DNA of 64,000 bases from Sphingobacteriales bacterium (GCA_004144185.1 SEFP01000001.1:1178001-1242000); one strand, 5' to 3'. Positions 8,343 to 17,215 are shown, numbered from the stretch's first letter. The notes: generated by a model from the letters alone, not told the origin. Made by a program: numbers and translations.

Positions 8343-8765
8343 TTACTCAGCTACGACGGCGATGCATTTCAGCTCGATAGCGATTGCCGAAGGCAGGGAG
8401 TTGACGCTGACGGTGGTGCGGCAGGGCTGTGCATCCTTAAAATAGTCTGCGTACAAGCGGTTGTAGGTATGAAAGTCTCGTTTCATGTCGACCAGAAAAA
8501 CGGTCACGTCGACCAGATCTTCCCACCGGGCGCCGCTGGCTTCCAGCACAGTCCGGACGTTCCGGAATACGCTGTGGCACTGGGCTTCGAAGTCGAACGA
8601 GCGGAACTGTCCGTGTTTATCCAACTCCAAGCCCGGGATGGAATCGTCTTCCGGCGTTCGCGGCCCGATTCCGGACAAAAACAACAAATTACCCACGCGC
8701 TTAGCGTGTGGATACAGGCCCATTGGTTTCGGGGCGGTGCTGACATCTATTTTTTCGGCGCTCAT
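8343..8765 (-). CDS. RidA/YjgF-family protein, probable 2-aminomuconate deaminase
   Basis: A 140-residue member of the RidA (YjgF/YER057c/UK114) family. The N-terminal part (PHAKRVGNLLFLSGIGPR) and the spacing of TVFLVDM and RTTVSV resemble the 2-aminomuconate deaminases of bacterial 2-nitrobenzoate and kynurenine-type degradation (NbaF/AmnD) more than the generic enamine deaminase RidA, as I remember those sequences. That enzyme turns 2-aminomuconate into 4-oxalocrotonate with loss of ammonia. The dehydrogenase at 9799-11256 would supply its substrate. The start codon overlaps the stop of the upstream gene (TAATG), so the two are translationally coupled. The family is certain; the specific reaction is inferred. 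Confidence 0.85.
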   Translation of the reverse strand: MSAEKIDVSTAPKPMGLYPHAKRVGNLLFLSGIGPRTPEDDSIPGLELDKHGQFRSFDFEAQCHSVFRNVRTVLEASGARWEDLVDVTVFLVDMKRDFHTYNRLYADYFKDAQPCRTTVSVNSLPSAIAIELKCIAVVAE

Positions 8766-9766
8766 TAGTCTTTGATCAGTTTGGCGATTTTTTTCAGGTC
8801 TTTGTACTTAAACTTATAGGACATCGGGGCATATTCAGCGTACAACCGTCCTTTTTTGGAATGATAAACATTAATGTATTTGTTTCCGGAATACACAGTG
8901 CTGACTAAATAATATATGGGCTTATCGATGTTCATAATGCGATTGTTCAACTCCTCGGTCGATACAAATTGGACCTTATATGGATATACATCCTTTACAT
9001 CGTCTTCATTCGCTTCTTTTTCCTGCTCCACACCCTGAATGGAGTATCTGGTGTTCACGTAATTGGGTATAAAAAGCGTATCACGTCGCAGGCCGGCTAG
9101 TGCTTCTTTATTGGCTAAGTCGTCAAAGCTGCCTATTGTTTCTCCGGCAGTCAACAGTTTGTTTACGAATTGAAGTTTACCCATTAGAAAGCCCGGGCTC
9201 CAATCGTAAAAACTACCTTCTGCATATATATTATCCAAACTTTCTTTCCTGCGTTCCTTAGTGCTAAAACCGAAAATTGCCGGTGCAGCAGACGTTGCAA
9301 CAGCAGACATGGATTTGGCATTGGGTGATAAGGCCATCCGGGAAAAATAGTTCATCCCTTTAACCTCTCCTTGCCGGTTGAAATTAAACATACCCAGATC
9401 ATAGGTCAACTGGATCGTCGTGTTATTATGGACCGTAATGATGTAGCCCCCAAACACACCGAATGAATACTTGCCTTCTTCCAGGTAATTGCCGATCTCG
9501 GAACGCCGGATGATTTTAAAAGGCGTGTACTTCCAGACCCTTCCGATGGCCTGTTGATAGGCATCGATCTGCTCATAATCGTGGTCCAACAGTACAAATA
9601 ACGTAGTCGTTCCTTTCAGCTTCCGAAGCACATCCTCTTTAAACCGGCCCGTGCCACTTGTAGTCGGCAACTCATCCGTGCTCACCTGAATCTGGGCCGT
9701 TGCGGAAAGGATACTTCCGGAAAGAAGTCCGGCCGTTAATAAACATTTAGCTAGAAAAGAAAGCAT
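8765..9766 (-). CDS. Secreted protein of unknown function
   Basis: A 333-residue protein with a clear Sec signal peptide (hydrophobic 8-22, then SATAQ) and a soluble mixed alpha/beta body. I recognise no domain. The C-terminus is lysine-rich (KFKYKDLKKIAKLIKD). The codon use looks more AT-rich than that of its neighbours, which may hint at a different history. The chosen ATG at 9766 has a -7 element 6 nt upstream; the longer frame's first 16 residues look untranslated. It is coupled to the RidA gene by a one-base stop/start overlap, so it may serve the same process, perhaps as a periplasmic accessory; this is inference only. Confidence 0.75.
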   Translation of the reverse strand: MLSFLAKCLLTAGLLSGSILSATAQIQVSTDELPTTSGTGRFKEDVLRKLKGTTTLFVLLDHDYEQIDAYQQAIGRVWKYTPFKIIRRSEIGNYLEEGKYSFGVFGGYIITVHNNTTIQLTYDLGMFNFNRQGEVKGMNYFSRMALSPNAKSMSAVATSAAPAIFGFSTKERRKESLDNIYAEGSFYDWSPGFLMGKLQFVNKLLTAGETIGSFDDLANKEALAGLRRDTLFIPNYVNTRYSIQGVEQEKEANEDDVKDVYPYKVQFVSTEELNNRIMNIDKPIYYLVSTVYSGNKYINVYHSKKGRLYAEYAPMSYKFKYKDLKKIAKLIKD

Positions 9767-9772
9767 AGGAGC

Positions 9773-9780
9773 CAAATATA
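9773..9780 (-). promoter_or_regulatory. -7 promoter element upstream of 9766 start
   Basis: Reads TATATTTG on the minus strand, a perfect TAnnTTTG, 6 nt before the ATG at 9766. It lies in the 32-bp gap after the dehydrogenase, so the 9766-8343 pair may have its own promoter. Confidence 0.5.
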
Positions 9781-9798
9781 ATCGCCGAGCATCGGAGT

Positions 9799-11256
9799 TT
9801 ACAGCTCGATGCACACGTTTTTGGGCTCGGTGAAAAACCGGAGGGCTTCCCAGCCGCCTTCCCGGCCCACACCGCTGTTCTTAAATCCGCCAAAAGGAGT
9901 GCGCAAATCGCGCAGCAGCCAGGTATTGACCCAGATAATGCCGGAATGAACACCAGCTGCCATCCGGTGCGCCCGCGTCAGGTTCTGCGTCCAGATGGTA
10001 GCCGATAGGCCATATTCGGAGGCGTTGGCCAGTTCCAGCGCCTCAGCCTCTGTTGTAAACGGTTGCAGCGTCACCACCGGACCGAAAATCTCATCGCGGT
10101 TGGTGCGGCAGTCGGGGCCAAGACCTTCGATCACCGTAGGCGCAATAAACAGCCCGTTGGCGCATCTTCCGGAACCTTTGACAGCCTCGCCACCAGCCAG
10201 GACCGTTCCGCCTTCGTCCTGCGCGTCCCGGATCATCCGCAGTACTTTTTCGTAGTGCAGCTCGCTCACCACGGCACCTTGCTTGGTGTTGGCATCGAGC
10301 GGGTCTCCTACCGTCAACTGGGCCACACGGGCCAGAAAATCTTCCTTAAAACGTTCGTAAATACTTTCTTCGACCAGAATGCGCGAACCGCAGAGGCAGA
10401 TCTGGCCTTGGTTGGCAAATGAAGACTGCACCGTGGTCCGCAGGGTTTTTTCCCAATCGCAGTCGGCGAAGATAATATTGGGGTTTTTGCCGCCCAGCTC
10501 CAAGCTCAGCTTTTTAAACTTCGGTGCAGCAATGGTGGCGATATCGGCCCCGGCCCGGGTCGATCCGGTAAAGGAAATCGCCTTAACATCTGGATGCGAA
10601 ACAATCGCACTGCCGCAATCGGGACCGGTGCCGTGGATAATATTCAACACACCTTCCGGAAGACCCGCTTCAACACAGATATGCCCGAGCAGATACGCCG
10701 TCATCGGGGTGACTTCGCTGGGCTTGGCGACCACGCAGTTGCCGGCCGCCAGCGCAGGGGCAATCTTCCAGGTAAACAGGTACAGGGGCAGATTCCAGGG
10801 CGAGATGCAGCCGACCACGCCGATGGGTTGGCGAAGGGTGTAATTAATCGCTTTTTCTTCCATGCTGTGGCTTTCGGTGGCCATATGCATGATGCCGGTG
10901 GCAAAAAACCGGAAGTTGGCTGCGGCGCGCGGAATGTCCACCCGCTTCGACAAACTCAGCGGCTTCCCGTTGTCGTTGGTTTCGGCCAGTGCTAAGGCGT
11001 CCAGGTTGGCTTCAATCAACTCGGCAATGCGGTTGAGAATCCGGAACCGGTCTTCGGCCGGAGTGGCTTTCCATCCCGGAAAGGCGGCTTGGGCAGCAGT
11101 TACGGCCGCAGCCACATCGGCTGCGGTGCTATCGGGTGTTTCGCTGTACTGCTCACCGGTAGCCGGGTTGCTGTTGGGTAAAAACGTTCCGGAATGCGGC
11201 TGTTCAAACCGGCCACCGATAAAGTTGAGAATCTGTGCAGGCGCCTCGAGGTTCAT
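9799..11256 (-). CDS. Aldehyde dehydrogenase, 2-aminomuconic semialdehyde dehydrogenase-like
   Basis: NAD-dependent aldehyde dehydrogenase of 485 residues. Visible are the cofactor segment SPWNLPLYLFTWKIAPALAAGN, the glycine-rich FTGSTRAG, catalytic Glu in LELGGKNPN, and catalytic Cys in NQGQICLCGSR. The C-terminal LRDLRTPFGGFKNSGVGREGG resembles the ALDH8A1/AmnC/XylG subgroup that oxidises 2-aminomuconate or 2-hydroxymuconate semialdehyde. With the deaminase-like RidA downstream this suggests the tail of a 3-hydroxyanthranilate or aminophenol degradation route. The start at 11256 removes 49 residues of the open frame that do not resemble the family. Family certain; substrate inferred. Confidence 0.92.
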   Translation of the reverse strand: MNLEAPAQILNFIGGRFEQPHSGTFLPNSNPATGEQYSETPDSTAADVAAAVTAAQAAFPGWKATPAEDRFRILNRIAELIEANLDALALAETNDNGKPLSLSKRVDIPRAAANFRFFATGIMHMATESHSMEEKAINYTLRQPIGVVGCISPWNLPLYLFTWKIAPALAAGNCVVAKPSEVTPMTAYLLGHICVEAGLPEGVLNIIHGTGPDCGSAIVSHPDVKAISFTGSTRAGADIATIAAPKFKKLSLELGGKNPNIIFADCDWEKTLRTTVQSSFANQGQICLCGSRILVEESIYERFKEDFLARVAQLTVGDPLDANTKQGAVVSELHYEKVLRMIRDAQDEGGTVLAGGEAVKGSGRCANGLFIAPTVIEGLGPDCRTNRDEIFGPVVTLQPFTTEAEALELANASEYGLSATIWTQNLTRAHRMAAGVHSGIIWVNTWLLRDLRTPFGGFKNSGVGREGGWEALRFFTEPKNVCIEL

Positions 11257-11353
11257 GGCTGTAAAAGTAACTCTTGCCTTCCACGTAGACCTGAACAGCA
11301 GTTTTACAACCTGTTTTACAAAACCAATGGTGTGATTCTTTCGTTTATAGAGT

Positions 11354-11887
11354 ATGCGAAAAAGTATGCTCCTGCCGTTTCTGTTTGCCGTTTCCTGCGC
11401 CACGTCTTCCGGAAAAATGAATGCGGATGCAGCCGGAACGACTGCTTCCGGAAATCCGTATTATTCCCGGACCGACACTACGAAGCTGAACGTATCCAAC
11501 GTCGAGTGGAAGAAAATATTACCGAATGACGTGTACGAAGTGGCCCGTGAAAAAGAAACCGAATGGGCCTTTAGCGGTAAATATTACAAGACCGACGAAC
11601 CTGGCACCTACTACTGCGTAGTCTGCGGCAATGCGCTGTTTAAAAGCACGGCCAAATTTGCCTCCGGCTGTGGCTGGCCCTCGTTTTTCGAACCGATCCG
11701 GAAAGGTGCGATGGAGTATACCGAAGACCGGACCAGCGGGATGGACCGCATCGAAGTCACCTGTGCCCGCTGCGATTCGCACCTCGGCCATATTTTTGAC
11801 GACGGTCCGGCACCTACCGGAAAGCGGTATTGCATGAACTCAATTGTGCTCGATTTTGTACCCGACGGTAAGGCTTCGAAAAAGTAA
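11354..11887 (+). CDS. msrB: Peptide-methionine (R)-S-oxide reductase MsrB, lipoprotein form
   Basis: Reduces methionine-R-sulfoxide in damaged proteins. It has the two zinc CxxC pairs (CVVC near residue 88, CARC near 136), the GCGWPSFF substrate loop, DSHLGH and the catalytic Cys in RYCMNS near 159. The 177-residue length exceeds cytosolic MsrB (~140) by an N-terminal signal ending in AVSC near residue 15. That suggests a lipoprotein anchored in the periplasm or on the outer membrane, where it would repair exported proteins. The lipobox is weaker than consensus, so the anchoring is less sure than the enzyme. Confidence 0.93.
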   Translation: MRKSMLLPFLFAVSCATSSGKMNADAAGTTASGNPYYSRTDTTKLNVSNVEWKKILPNDVYEVAREKETEWAFSGKYYKTDEPGTYYCVVCGNALFKSTAKFASGCGWPSFFEPIRKGAMEYTEDRTSGMDRIEVTCARCDSHLGHIFDDGPAPTGKRYCMNSIVLDFVPDGKASKK

Positions 11888-11995
11888 TACGTTTGGTGTA
11901 TTCCCGACACATCGTCCTGCCGGAGCTGTAAAAACGCTTCCGGACGGGGTTTTATCTGATCTTCTACGCCCTTTGCGCATCCAATTGTTCTGTCC

Positions 11996-12721
11996 ATGAC
12001 CCAAAAGCAGCGCTACCAGTTTGTGCTGAACTGGTTTCGGGAACACCAGCCCGTCGCCGAAACTGAGCTGGGCTTCCGGAATCCGTATGAACTGATTGTT
12101 GCCGTGATTTTATCGGCGCAATGCACCGACAAGCGGGTCAATCTGGTGACGCCAGCGTTATTTGAGCAGTATCCAACTCCTGAATTTCTGGCGAAAGCGG
12201 AGATTGGGGAGGTATTTGAATGTATCAAATCCGTCAGTTTTGCCAACAACAAAACGCGGCACCTGATCGGGATGGCGCAACGGCTGTGCGAACATCACAA
12301 CAGCGAGGTGCCCCAGACGATGGAAGAGCTGATTCTGCTGCCGGGCGTGGGTCGCAAAACGGCCAATGTCGTGCTGTCGGTAGCCTGGGGTCATGCGGCG
12401 ATGGCGGTGGACACACACGTGTTCCGGGTTTCGGCGCGTATCGGGCTGACTAAAGATGCCCGGACGCCTGATGAAGCTGAGCGGCAACTGGTCCGGAATA
12501 TTCCGGAAGCAGAGCTCCACAAAGCGCATCACTGGCTGATTTTACATGGTCGGTATATCTGCATCGCCCGGCGGCCCAAATGTGAAGAATGTGCGCTGCA
12601 ACCGGCCTGTGCGTATTTCCAGAAGGAAATGAAAGACGTTGTTTCCGGAACAAAAGCCTACGATCCGGAGCGGGATGCGGTGCATAAAATCGGTCACCGG
12701 AAAACCCGGAAGGAGTTATAG
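11996..12721 (+). CDS. nth: Endonuclease III
   Basis: Bifunctional DNA glycosylase/AP lyase that removes oxidised pyrimidines in base excision repair, 241 residues. The helix-hairpin-helix reads LPGVGRKTANVV near residue 115, with the catalytic Lys in GVGRK. The catalytic Asp lies in VDTHVFR near 139. The iron-sulfur cluster has the standard Cx6Cx2Cx5C spacing, residues about 189-205 (CIARRPKCEECALQPAC). The C-terminus carries ~30 extra charged residues. It stands between msrB and a DUF6526 gene, all on the plus strand, and is probably transcribed with the latter. Confidence 0.96.
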   Translation: MTQKQRYQFVLNWFREHQPVAETELGFRNPYELIVAVILSAQCTDKRVNLVTPALFEQYPTPEFLAKAEIGEVFECIKSVSFANNKTRHLIGMAQRLCEHHNSEVPQTMEELILLPGVGRKTANVVLSVAWGHAAMAVDTHVFRVSARIGLTKDARTPDEAERQLVRNIPEAELHKAHHWLILHGRYICIARRPKCEECALQPACAYFQKEMKDVVSGTKAYDPERDAVHKIGHRKTRKEL

Positions 12722-12754
12722 GATTCCGGCACGAATGTTTCGGACAAAACGGTC

Positions 12755-13189
12755 ATGGAACAGAACTATGAACATCACGTGCGGTACTACGCACCTCACC
12801 ATTTTGTGTACCTGCCGCTCAGCATGGCGTTTACGATTGCCACCGCCGTTAAAGCCAGGAAGACAACACGCAATAAGTTGCTTTGGGCGGCCGTTTCCGG
12901 AGCCGGATTGCTGGCGACCTATCTGGGCGTGATGACCCGTCAGCACTACGCACTAGAGCTTCAGGACCGGATTGTACGGCTGGAAATGCGGCTACGCTAC
13001 TATCAACTGACCGGAAAGCGCCTGGAGCCACTCGAAGCAGCTCTGGGATTTGGCCGGATTGCTGCATTGCGATTTGCATCTGATAACCAGCTTCCGGAAT
13101 TGCTGAACCAAGCGCTGGAAAACCGGCTGAACGCAGACGAGATCAAGCGTGCTGTTGAAAACTGGCAGGTGGACGACCGGCGGGTGTGA
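12755..13189 (+). CDS. DUF6526 family membrane protein
   Basis: A 144-residue protein of the DUF6526 type: N-terminal QNYEHHVRYYAPHHFV, two hydrophobic segments (about residues 20-30 and 43-60), then a conserved soluble part with ELQDRIVRLEMRLRYY and ALRFASDNQLPEL. Its function is not established. It starts 33 bp after nth on the same strand. Members are common in Bacteroidota, often beside housekeeping genes, and the predicted location is the inner membrane with a charged helical C-terminus in the cytoplasm. Confidence 0.85.
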   Translation: MEQNYEHHVRYYAPHHFVYLPLSMAFTIATAVKARKTTRNKLLWAAVSGAGLLATYLGVMTRQHYALELQDRIVRLEMRLRYYQLTGKRLEPLEAALGFGRIAALRFASDNQLPELLNQALENRLNADEIKRAVENWQVDDRRV

Positions 13190-13261
13190 TGGACGATTCC
13201 GGAAACGACTTCCGGAAAGGTTTTAACGCCGACCTTTGAAGATCAACATTCGGTAGGTTTC

Positions 13262-14308
13262 ATGGTCGTGCTCTTCAAAAAACGTTTCAGTGTATTTATT
13301 GCGGGCCTGCTGTTCGGAACTAGTTCGGTACCGGCGCAGAAACCTGCATATACGAATCTGGTTTTTGAAGGTGCCGGCATCCGGGGAATTGCCTATTCCG
13401 GTGCTATCCAGGAGTTGGAAGCCGCCGGACTGATGCAGCCGGTCCGGGGCTTTGCCGGTACATCTGCCGGTGCGATCACCGCTTTATTGCTTTCGCTTGG
13501 GTACAAGGGTGCAGAAACGGAGCAGATCATCTCTGAAACGAAATTCGAACGCTTCAACGATGGTCGGTTCTTTTTTATAGGGGGCCTGCACCGGCTCCGG
13601 AAAAACTTTGGCTGGTACCGGGGCAAGGCCTTTGATGCCTGGCTGGGACAGTTGATCGCAGCCAAAACCAACGATCCGGATCTGAGCTTTGACGAACTGT
13701 ACCGGCGTACCGGGAACGAACTGGTAATTACGGCAACTTCGTTTAACCGGCAGCGGGTATTGTATCTTTCCCGGTTGACCTATCCGTCAATGCGGGTCCG
13801 GGATGCGGTCCGGATCTCGATGTCGATTCCCTTGTATTTTGAAGCCATCCGGATCGATGCATCCGGAACCATCCAGCCTTCCGGAACGCCGGACGACTCA
13901 CTGGACCTCGTTGGCGATGGCGGGATGCTGGCCAATTTCCCGATAGCTGCCTTTGACACCTACGATACCAGTGCAGACGGCGTTATCCGGCGCATTCCCA
14001 ATCCACAAACATTAGGTGTCCGGATCGACAGCGACCGGCAATTGCAAAACGACCGGACGACCCATGAACTGGCGCAGATTCCCATCCGGTCGTTGCGCAG
14101 CTATATGGGTGCGTTTTATGTGCTGACCATCGAAAGCCTCAACCGCCAGCAACTCACTGCCGACGACTGGGCCCGGACCCTTTCCGTATCGGATGCCCAG
14201 ACCGGACCGGTGATTAAAAAACTGACGACCGCACAAAAGCAGCGTCTGATTGAAAGCGGCCGGAACCATACCCGGATGTTTCTGCAACAGAAAGGGATTC
14301 GCCTCTGA
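13262..14308 (+). CDS. Patatin-like phospholipase with signal peptide
   Basis: Patatin-type lipid acyl hydrolase, 348 residues. The oxyanion loop GAGIRGIAYSGA lies near residue 39, the nucleophile elbow GTSAG (GxSxG) near 66-70, and the catalytic Asp in DGG near 219, so the Ser-Asp dyad is complete. The first ~25 residues form a Sec signal ending PAQ, placing the enzyme in the periplasm or outside the cell. Two TTCCGGAA palindromes 11 bp apart sit in the short gap before it (13198 and 13209). The substrate is probably phospholipid or acyl ester; nothing in the neighbourhood narrows it. Confidence 0.9.
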   Translation: MVVLFKKRFSVFIAGLLFGTSSVPAQKPAYTNLVFEGAGIRGIAYSGAIQELEAAGLMQPVRGFAGTSAGAITALLLSLGYKGAETEQIISETKFERFNDGRFFFIGGLHRLRKNFGWYRGKAFDAWLGQLIAAKTNDPDLSFDELYRRTGNELVITATSFNRQRVLYLSRLTYPSMRVRDAVRISMSIPLYFEAIRIDASGTIQPSGTPDDSLDLVGDGGMLANFPIAAFDTYDTSADGVIRRIPNPQTLGVRIDSDRQLQNDRTTHELAQIPIRSLRSYMGAFYVLTIESLNRQQLTADDWARTLSVSDAQTGPVIKKLTTAQKQRLIESGRNHTRMFLQQKGIRL

Positions 14309-14350
14309 TGGTATACGGTTCCGGAAACGAATGATCCGGAACATAGGCAG

Positions 14351-15268
14351 CTAGAGCAATCCCAGCGCTTCCATGATAAGAGCGATGCCCACGTGGATGA
14401 TGATGCCGCCGTAAATAGACCTCGTCCGCAGGGCCAGTACGCCCAGAATCATCCCACCAAAAAACGAACTTATGGCTTCAGCAATCGGCTTGTCGAAATG
14501 AATGACGACATAGAAAATGCACATCGGCAGGATGGCTTTTTCGCCGACCCGTCGTGCAAAATGCAGGATCAGAAACCCCCGGAAGAAAAATTCGGTCACC
14601 ACATAATCCAGCGTATACAGAACTTCATAACCGGCAGTCAGCAGGGTATTGTAAGGTCCTTGATACGGCAGATTCAGATGTGCGGCCCGCGGGTACATCG
14701 CCTGGAAATCGGGCTGTCGGGCCGCCCAGAGTAACGGAATCAGCATCAGCGCCAGCAATCCGAAATACGGTTTCAGCGAGGCATACCGCATACTGAAACC
14801 ATACGGCGGCATCTGCCTGCGATCGCCTGAGAAAGCCCAGAACAACAAGGTGGGCAGCCCCAACAGCAGCGGACCGGCTCCATTGTAAATGTATTTCCAG
14901 GTAATGATCTGGTATTCGGGTGCAATCCGGTTCTGAATCAGCGGAAACGGCTGAAACCAGGCCCGTACCGAAAACAAAATGACGGCAATTGCAATACCTA
15001 CCCAGAGCTGCGGTAATCGTAACGCCGGTTCCTTGGGATACAACGCCATCTGAAACAGGTAGCCGCCGCCGAAAGCCGCTCCGTACAACGCCAGATATTT
15101 AAGCAAACGCAGACTTTGCGTCGCACTGCCGTCGATCCAGGTACGTTCGCCGCCCCAGGACTCATTCAGCCAGAGCGCGATTCCGGACACAACCAGCCCA
15201 AAAAGAAGTTCCGCCGGAAAGCGGGGCCGCCGGATAAAATCGCGCAGATAACCAAGAATCGTTTTCAA
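14351..15268 (-). CDS. CPBP-family intramembrane protease-like protein
   Basis: A polytopic membrane protein of about 305 residues with the CPBP (CaaX protease/bacteriocin-processing) C-terminal signature: TEFFFRGFL (E...R), FYVVIHF, and a terminal IHVGIALIMEALG with the last His. The first motif has a single Glu where most members have two, so catalytic competence is uncertain. No ATG exists near the expected N-terminus. The TTG at 15268 gives LKTILGYLRDF and is the best start, while the longer frame overlaps a terminator hairpin. Convergent with the patatin gene. Confidence 0.8.
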   Translation of the reverse strand: MKTILGYLRDFIRRPRFPAELLFGLVVSGIALWLNESWGGERTWIDGSATQSLRLLKYLALYGAAFGGGYLFQMALYPKEPALRLPQLWVGIAIAVILFSVRAWFQPFPLIQNRIAPEYQIITWKYIYNGAGPLLLGLPTLLFWAFSGDRRQMPPYGFSMRYASLKPYFGLLALMLIPLLWAARQPDFQAMYPRAAHLNLPYQGPYNTLLTAGYEVLYTLDYVVTEFFFRGFLILHFARRVGEKAILPMCIFYVVIHFDKPIAEAISSFFGGMILGVLALRTRSIYGGIIIHVGIALIMEALGLL

Positions 15269-15296
15269 GGCCGGAAAGTAAGCGCGTTTCCGGACA

Positions 15297-15330
15297 TGAA
15301 AAAAGACGCAACTGGTATGCTGCGTCTTTA
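15297..15330 (-). terminator. Intrinsic terminator after bcp
   Basis: A 9-bp stem (AAAGACGCA / TGCGTCTTT, 15302-15310 and 15321-15329, loop 10) is followed on the minus strand by a T-rich run. It lies 30 bp past the bcp stop and just before the CPBP start, so it would separate the two transcripts. Confidence 0.7.
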
Positions 15331-15359
15331 CTTTAAATAGAAAAAGAGTTCCGGAAGGA

Positions 15360-15830
15360 TTACAGGCTGCCAATGCCCCAGGTGTCGAGGATCTGCTTGG
15401 TGTGGTCTTTGGTATCCACCTTGTCGATGATATGGGCGATGGTGCCGTCTTCGTCGATCAGATACGTGACGCGGGACGTACCCATGTAGGTCTTGCCCAT
15501 GTAATTTTTCTCACCCCAGACGCCGTAGTCATTCACCAATTTCTGATCGGTATCGGCCAGCAACGGGAAGTTGAGGTCAAATTTCTGCTCAAACTTCTGA
15601 TGGCTTTTCTCATCATCCGTAGAAGCACCCAGAATCACGATGCCTTTATCGGTCAGCCCCTGCATATTGTCGCGCAGATTGCAGGCCTGTGCCGTACAAC
15701 CGGGGGTGTCGTCTTTAGGATAGAAATAAAGCGCTACTTTTTTGCCTTTATAATCGCTGAGCGAATGGGTAGTGCCTTTTTGGTCTTTCAGCGTGAAATC
15801 GGGTGCTTTGCTGCCAACGGTGGGTATCAT
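15360..15830 (-). CDS. bcp: Thioredoxin-dependent peroxiredoxin, BCP type
   Basis: Two-cysteine peroxiredoxin of the BCP/PrxQ group that reduces hydrogen peroxide and organic peroxides, 156 residues. The peroxidatic Cys45 sits in DDTPGCTAQAC and the resolving Cys50 five residues later, the usual BCP spacing. The APDFTLKDQKG start and YPKDDTPGC core are family-typical. It is followed by an intrinsic terminator. FabG lies upstream on the same strand, 60 bp away. Confidence 0.96.
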   Translation of the reverse strand: MIPTVGSKAPDFTLKDQKGTTHSLSDYKGKKVALYFYPKDDTPGCTAQACNLRDNMQGLTDKGIVILGASTDDEKSHQKFEQKFDLNFPLLADTDQKLVNDYGVWGEKNYMGKTYMGTSRVTYLIDEDGTIAHIIDKVDTKDHTKQILDTWGIGSL

Positions 15831-15890
15831 GGAAAACAGGGATTTTAGAGAGGTTACAACTTCGGTACAAGATTCATTCCGGAAAACCAG

Positions 15891-16637
15891 TTACAGGTTC
15901 ATACCGCCGTCTACGCTCAAAATCTGACCGGTGATGTAGGTGCTCATGTCGGAAGCCAGAAACAAGGCCGCCTGGGCAATGTCATTTGTTTTACCGAAAC
16001 GGCCCAGCGGAATTTTCTCGGTCCATTTCTCGGCACCGCCGTCCTGGAGGTAATGCGTCATGTCGGTTTCCACAAAACCCGGCGCAATTACGTTGCAGCG
16101 GATATTCCGGGAGCCCACCTCGGCGGCAATGCTTTTGGTAAAGCCGATAATCCCTGCCTTGGACGCAGCATACGCAGCCTGACCGGCATTGCCTTTCAAA
16201 CCTACAATCGAGCTCATGTTGATGATGCTTCCGGAACGGGCTTTCATCATGGGGCGGATCACCTGCTTGGTAAGGTTATAGACCGATTTCAGGTTGGCGG
16301 CCATGACCTCATCCCATTGCTCCGACGTCAGGCGCAGCAGCAGGTTGTCGCGCGAAATACCCGCGTTGTTGACGCAGATATCGATTGCGCCAAAATCGGC
16401 AGCCACTTCATTGGCCAGCTTTTCGGCAGCGGCATAATCACCCGCATCGCTTTTATAGGCTTTGGCCTTTATACCGTTTCCGGAAAGTTTCTCGACCAGC
16501 GCCTGTGCTTTTTCATCGCTCGATACATACGTAAAGGCGACCTGAGCACCCTGCTCGGCAAAAAGAGTTGCAATGGCTTCACCGATGCCGCGGGAGCCGC
16601 CGGTGATGAGGGCTGTTTTTCCGGAAAGAAGTTTCAT
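15891..16637 (-). CDS. fabG: 3-oxoacyl-[acyl-carrier-protein] reductase
   Basis: NADPH-dependent short-chain dehydrogenase that reduces 3-ketoacyl-ACP in fatty-acid elongation, 248 residues. It has the cofactor loop TGGSRGIG near residue 12, NNAG near 90, catalytic Ser near 143, Tyr156 and Lys160 (YAASK), and a C-terminal VDGGMNL. Full length with a clean ATG. It is not in a fab operon here; fabD lies about 700 bp away on the other strand beyond hpt. SDR proteins are easily over-assigned, but length and motifs match FabG well. Confidence 0.92.
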   Translation of the reverse strand: MKLLSGKTALITGGSRGIGEAIATLFAEQGAQVAFTYVSSDEKAQALVEKLSGNGIKAKAYKSDAGDYAAAEKLANEVAADFGAIDICVNNAGISRDNLLLRLTSEQWDEVMAANLKSVYNLTKQVIRPMMKARSGSIINMSSIVGLKGNAGQAAYAASKAGIIGFTKSIAAEVGSRNIRCNVIAPGFVETDMTHYLQDGGAEKWTEKIPLGRFGKTNDIAQAALFLASDMSTYITGQILSVDGGMNL

Positions 16638-16678
16638 GGGAGCTAAGATAGGACGAGCCCCAGAATCGCGGGGAGATA

Positions 16679-17215
16679 TCAGCCTTCCAGCACGTACAGA
16701 TCGCGCGTGTTGCGGCCATAGCCGTCGTAATCGAGGCCATAGCCCAGTACGAAGCGGTTCGGAATCTCGAAACCGATGTAATCGGCTTTGAGATCGGGTA
16801 CCTGAAGGGCGTCGGGCTTGGTCAGAAACGTGGCAATCCGAACCGAAGCCGGTCCCTGCCGCGCCACTTCTTTCAGAAAGCTGTCCATCGTACGACCCGT
16901 GTCGATAATGTCTTCCACAATCACGATATGGCGTTCGTGCAGCGATTCTTCCAGTCCGATGGCCGTCACGACATGGCCGGTAGAGCTTACGCCTTTGTAC
17001 GAGGCCAGCTTTACAAACGAGATTTCGGCTTCGATGGTAAGCTCGCGGAATAAATCGGCCGCGAAGATGAACGAGCCGTTGAGGATGCCCAGGAAAAGCG
17101 GCTTTTTGCCGGCATAGTCGGCTGAGATCGTGGCGGCCAGTTCCCGGACCCGGACGGCAATCGCCGCTGCGTCCATGTAAGGAACAAAGGTTTTATCGAA
17201 TACCGTGAGTGCCAT
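16679..17215 (-). CDS. hpt: Hypoxanthine phosphoribosyltransferase
   Basis: Purine-salvage enzyme joining hypoxanthine or guanine to PRPP, 178 residues. The PRPP-binding signature VIVEDIIDTGRT lies at about 98-109, LGILNGSFIFAADL near 42 and the base-binding VLGYGLDYDGYGRN near the C-terminus. The start at 17215 has a perfect -7 element 7 nt upstream. FabG follows on the same strand after a 41-bp gap and could be co-transcribed. Confidence 0.96.
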   Translation of the reverse strand: MALTVFDKTFVPYMDAAAIAVRVRELAATISADYAGKKPLFLGILNGSFIFAADLFRELTIEAEISFVKLASYKGVSSTGHVVTAIGLEESLHERHIVIVEDIIDTGRTMDSFLKEVARQGPASVRIATFLTKPDALQVPDLKADYIGFEIPNRFVLGYGLDYDGYGRNTRDLYVLEG

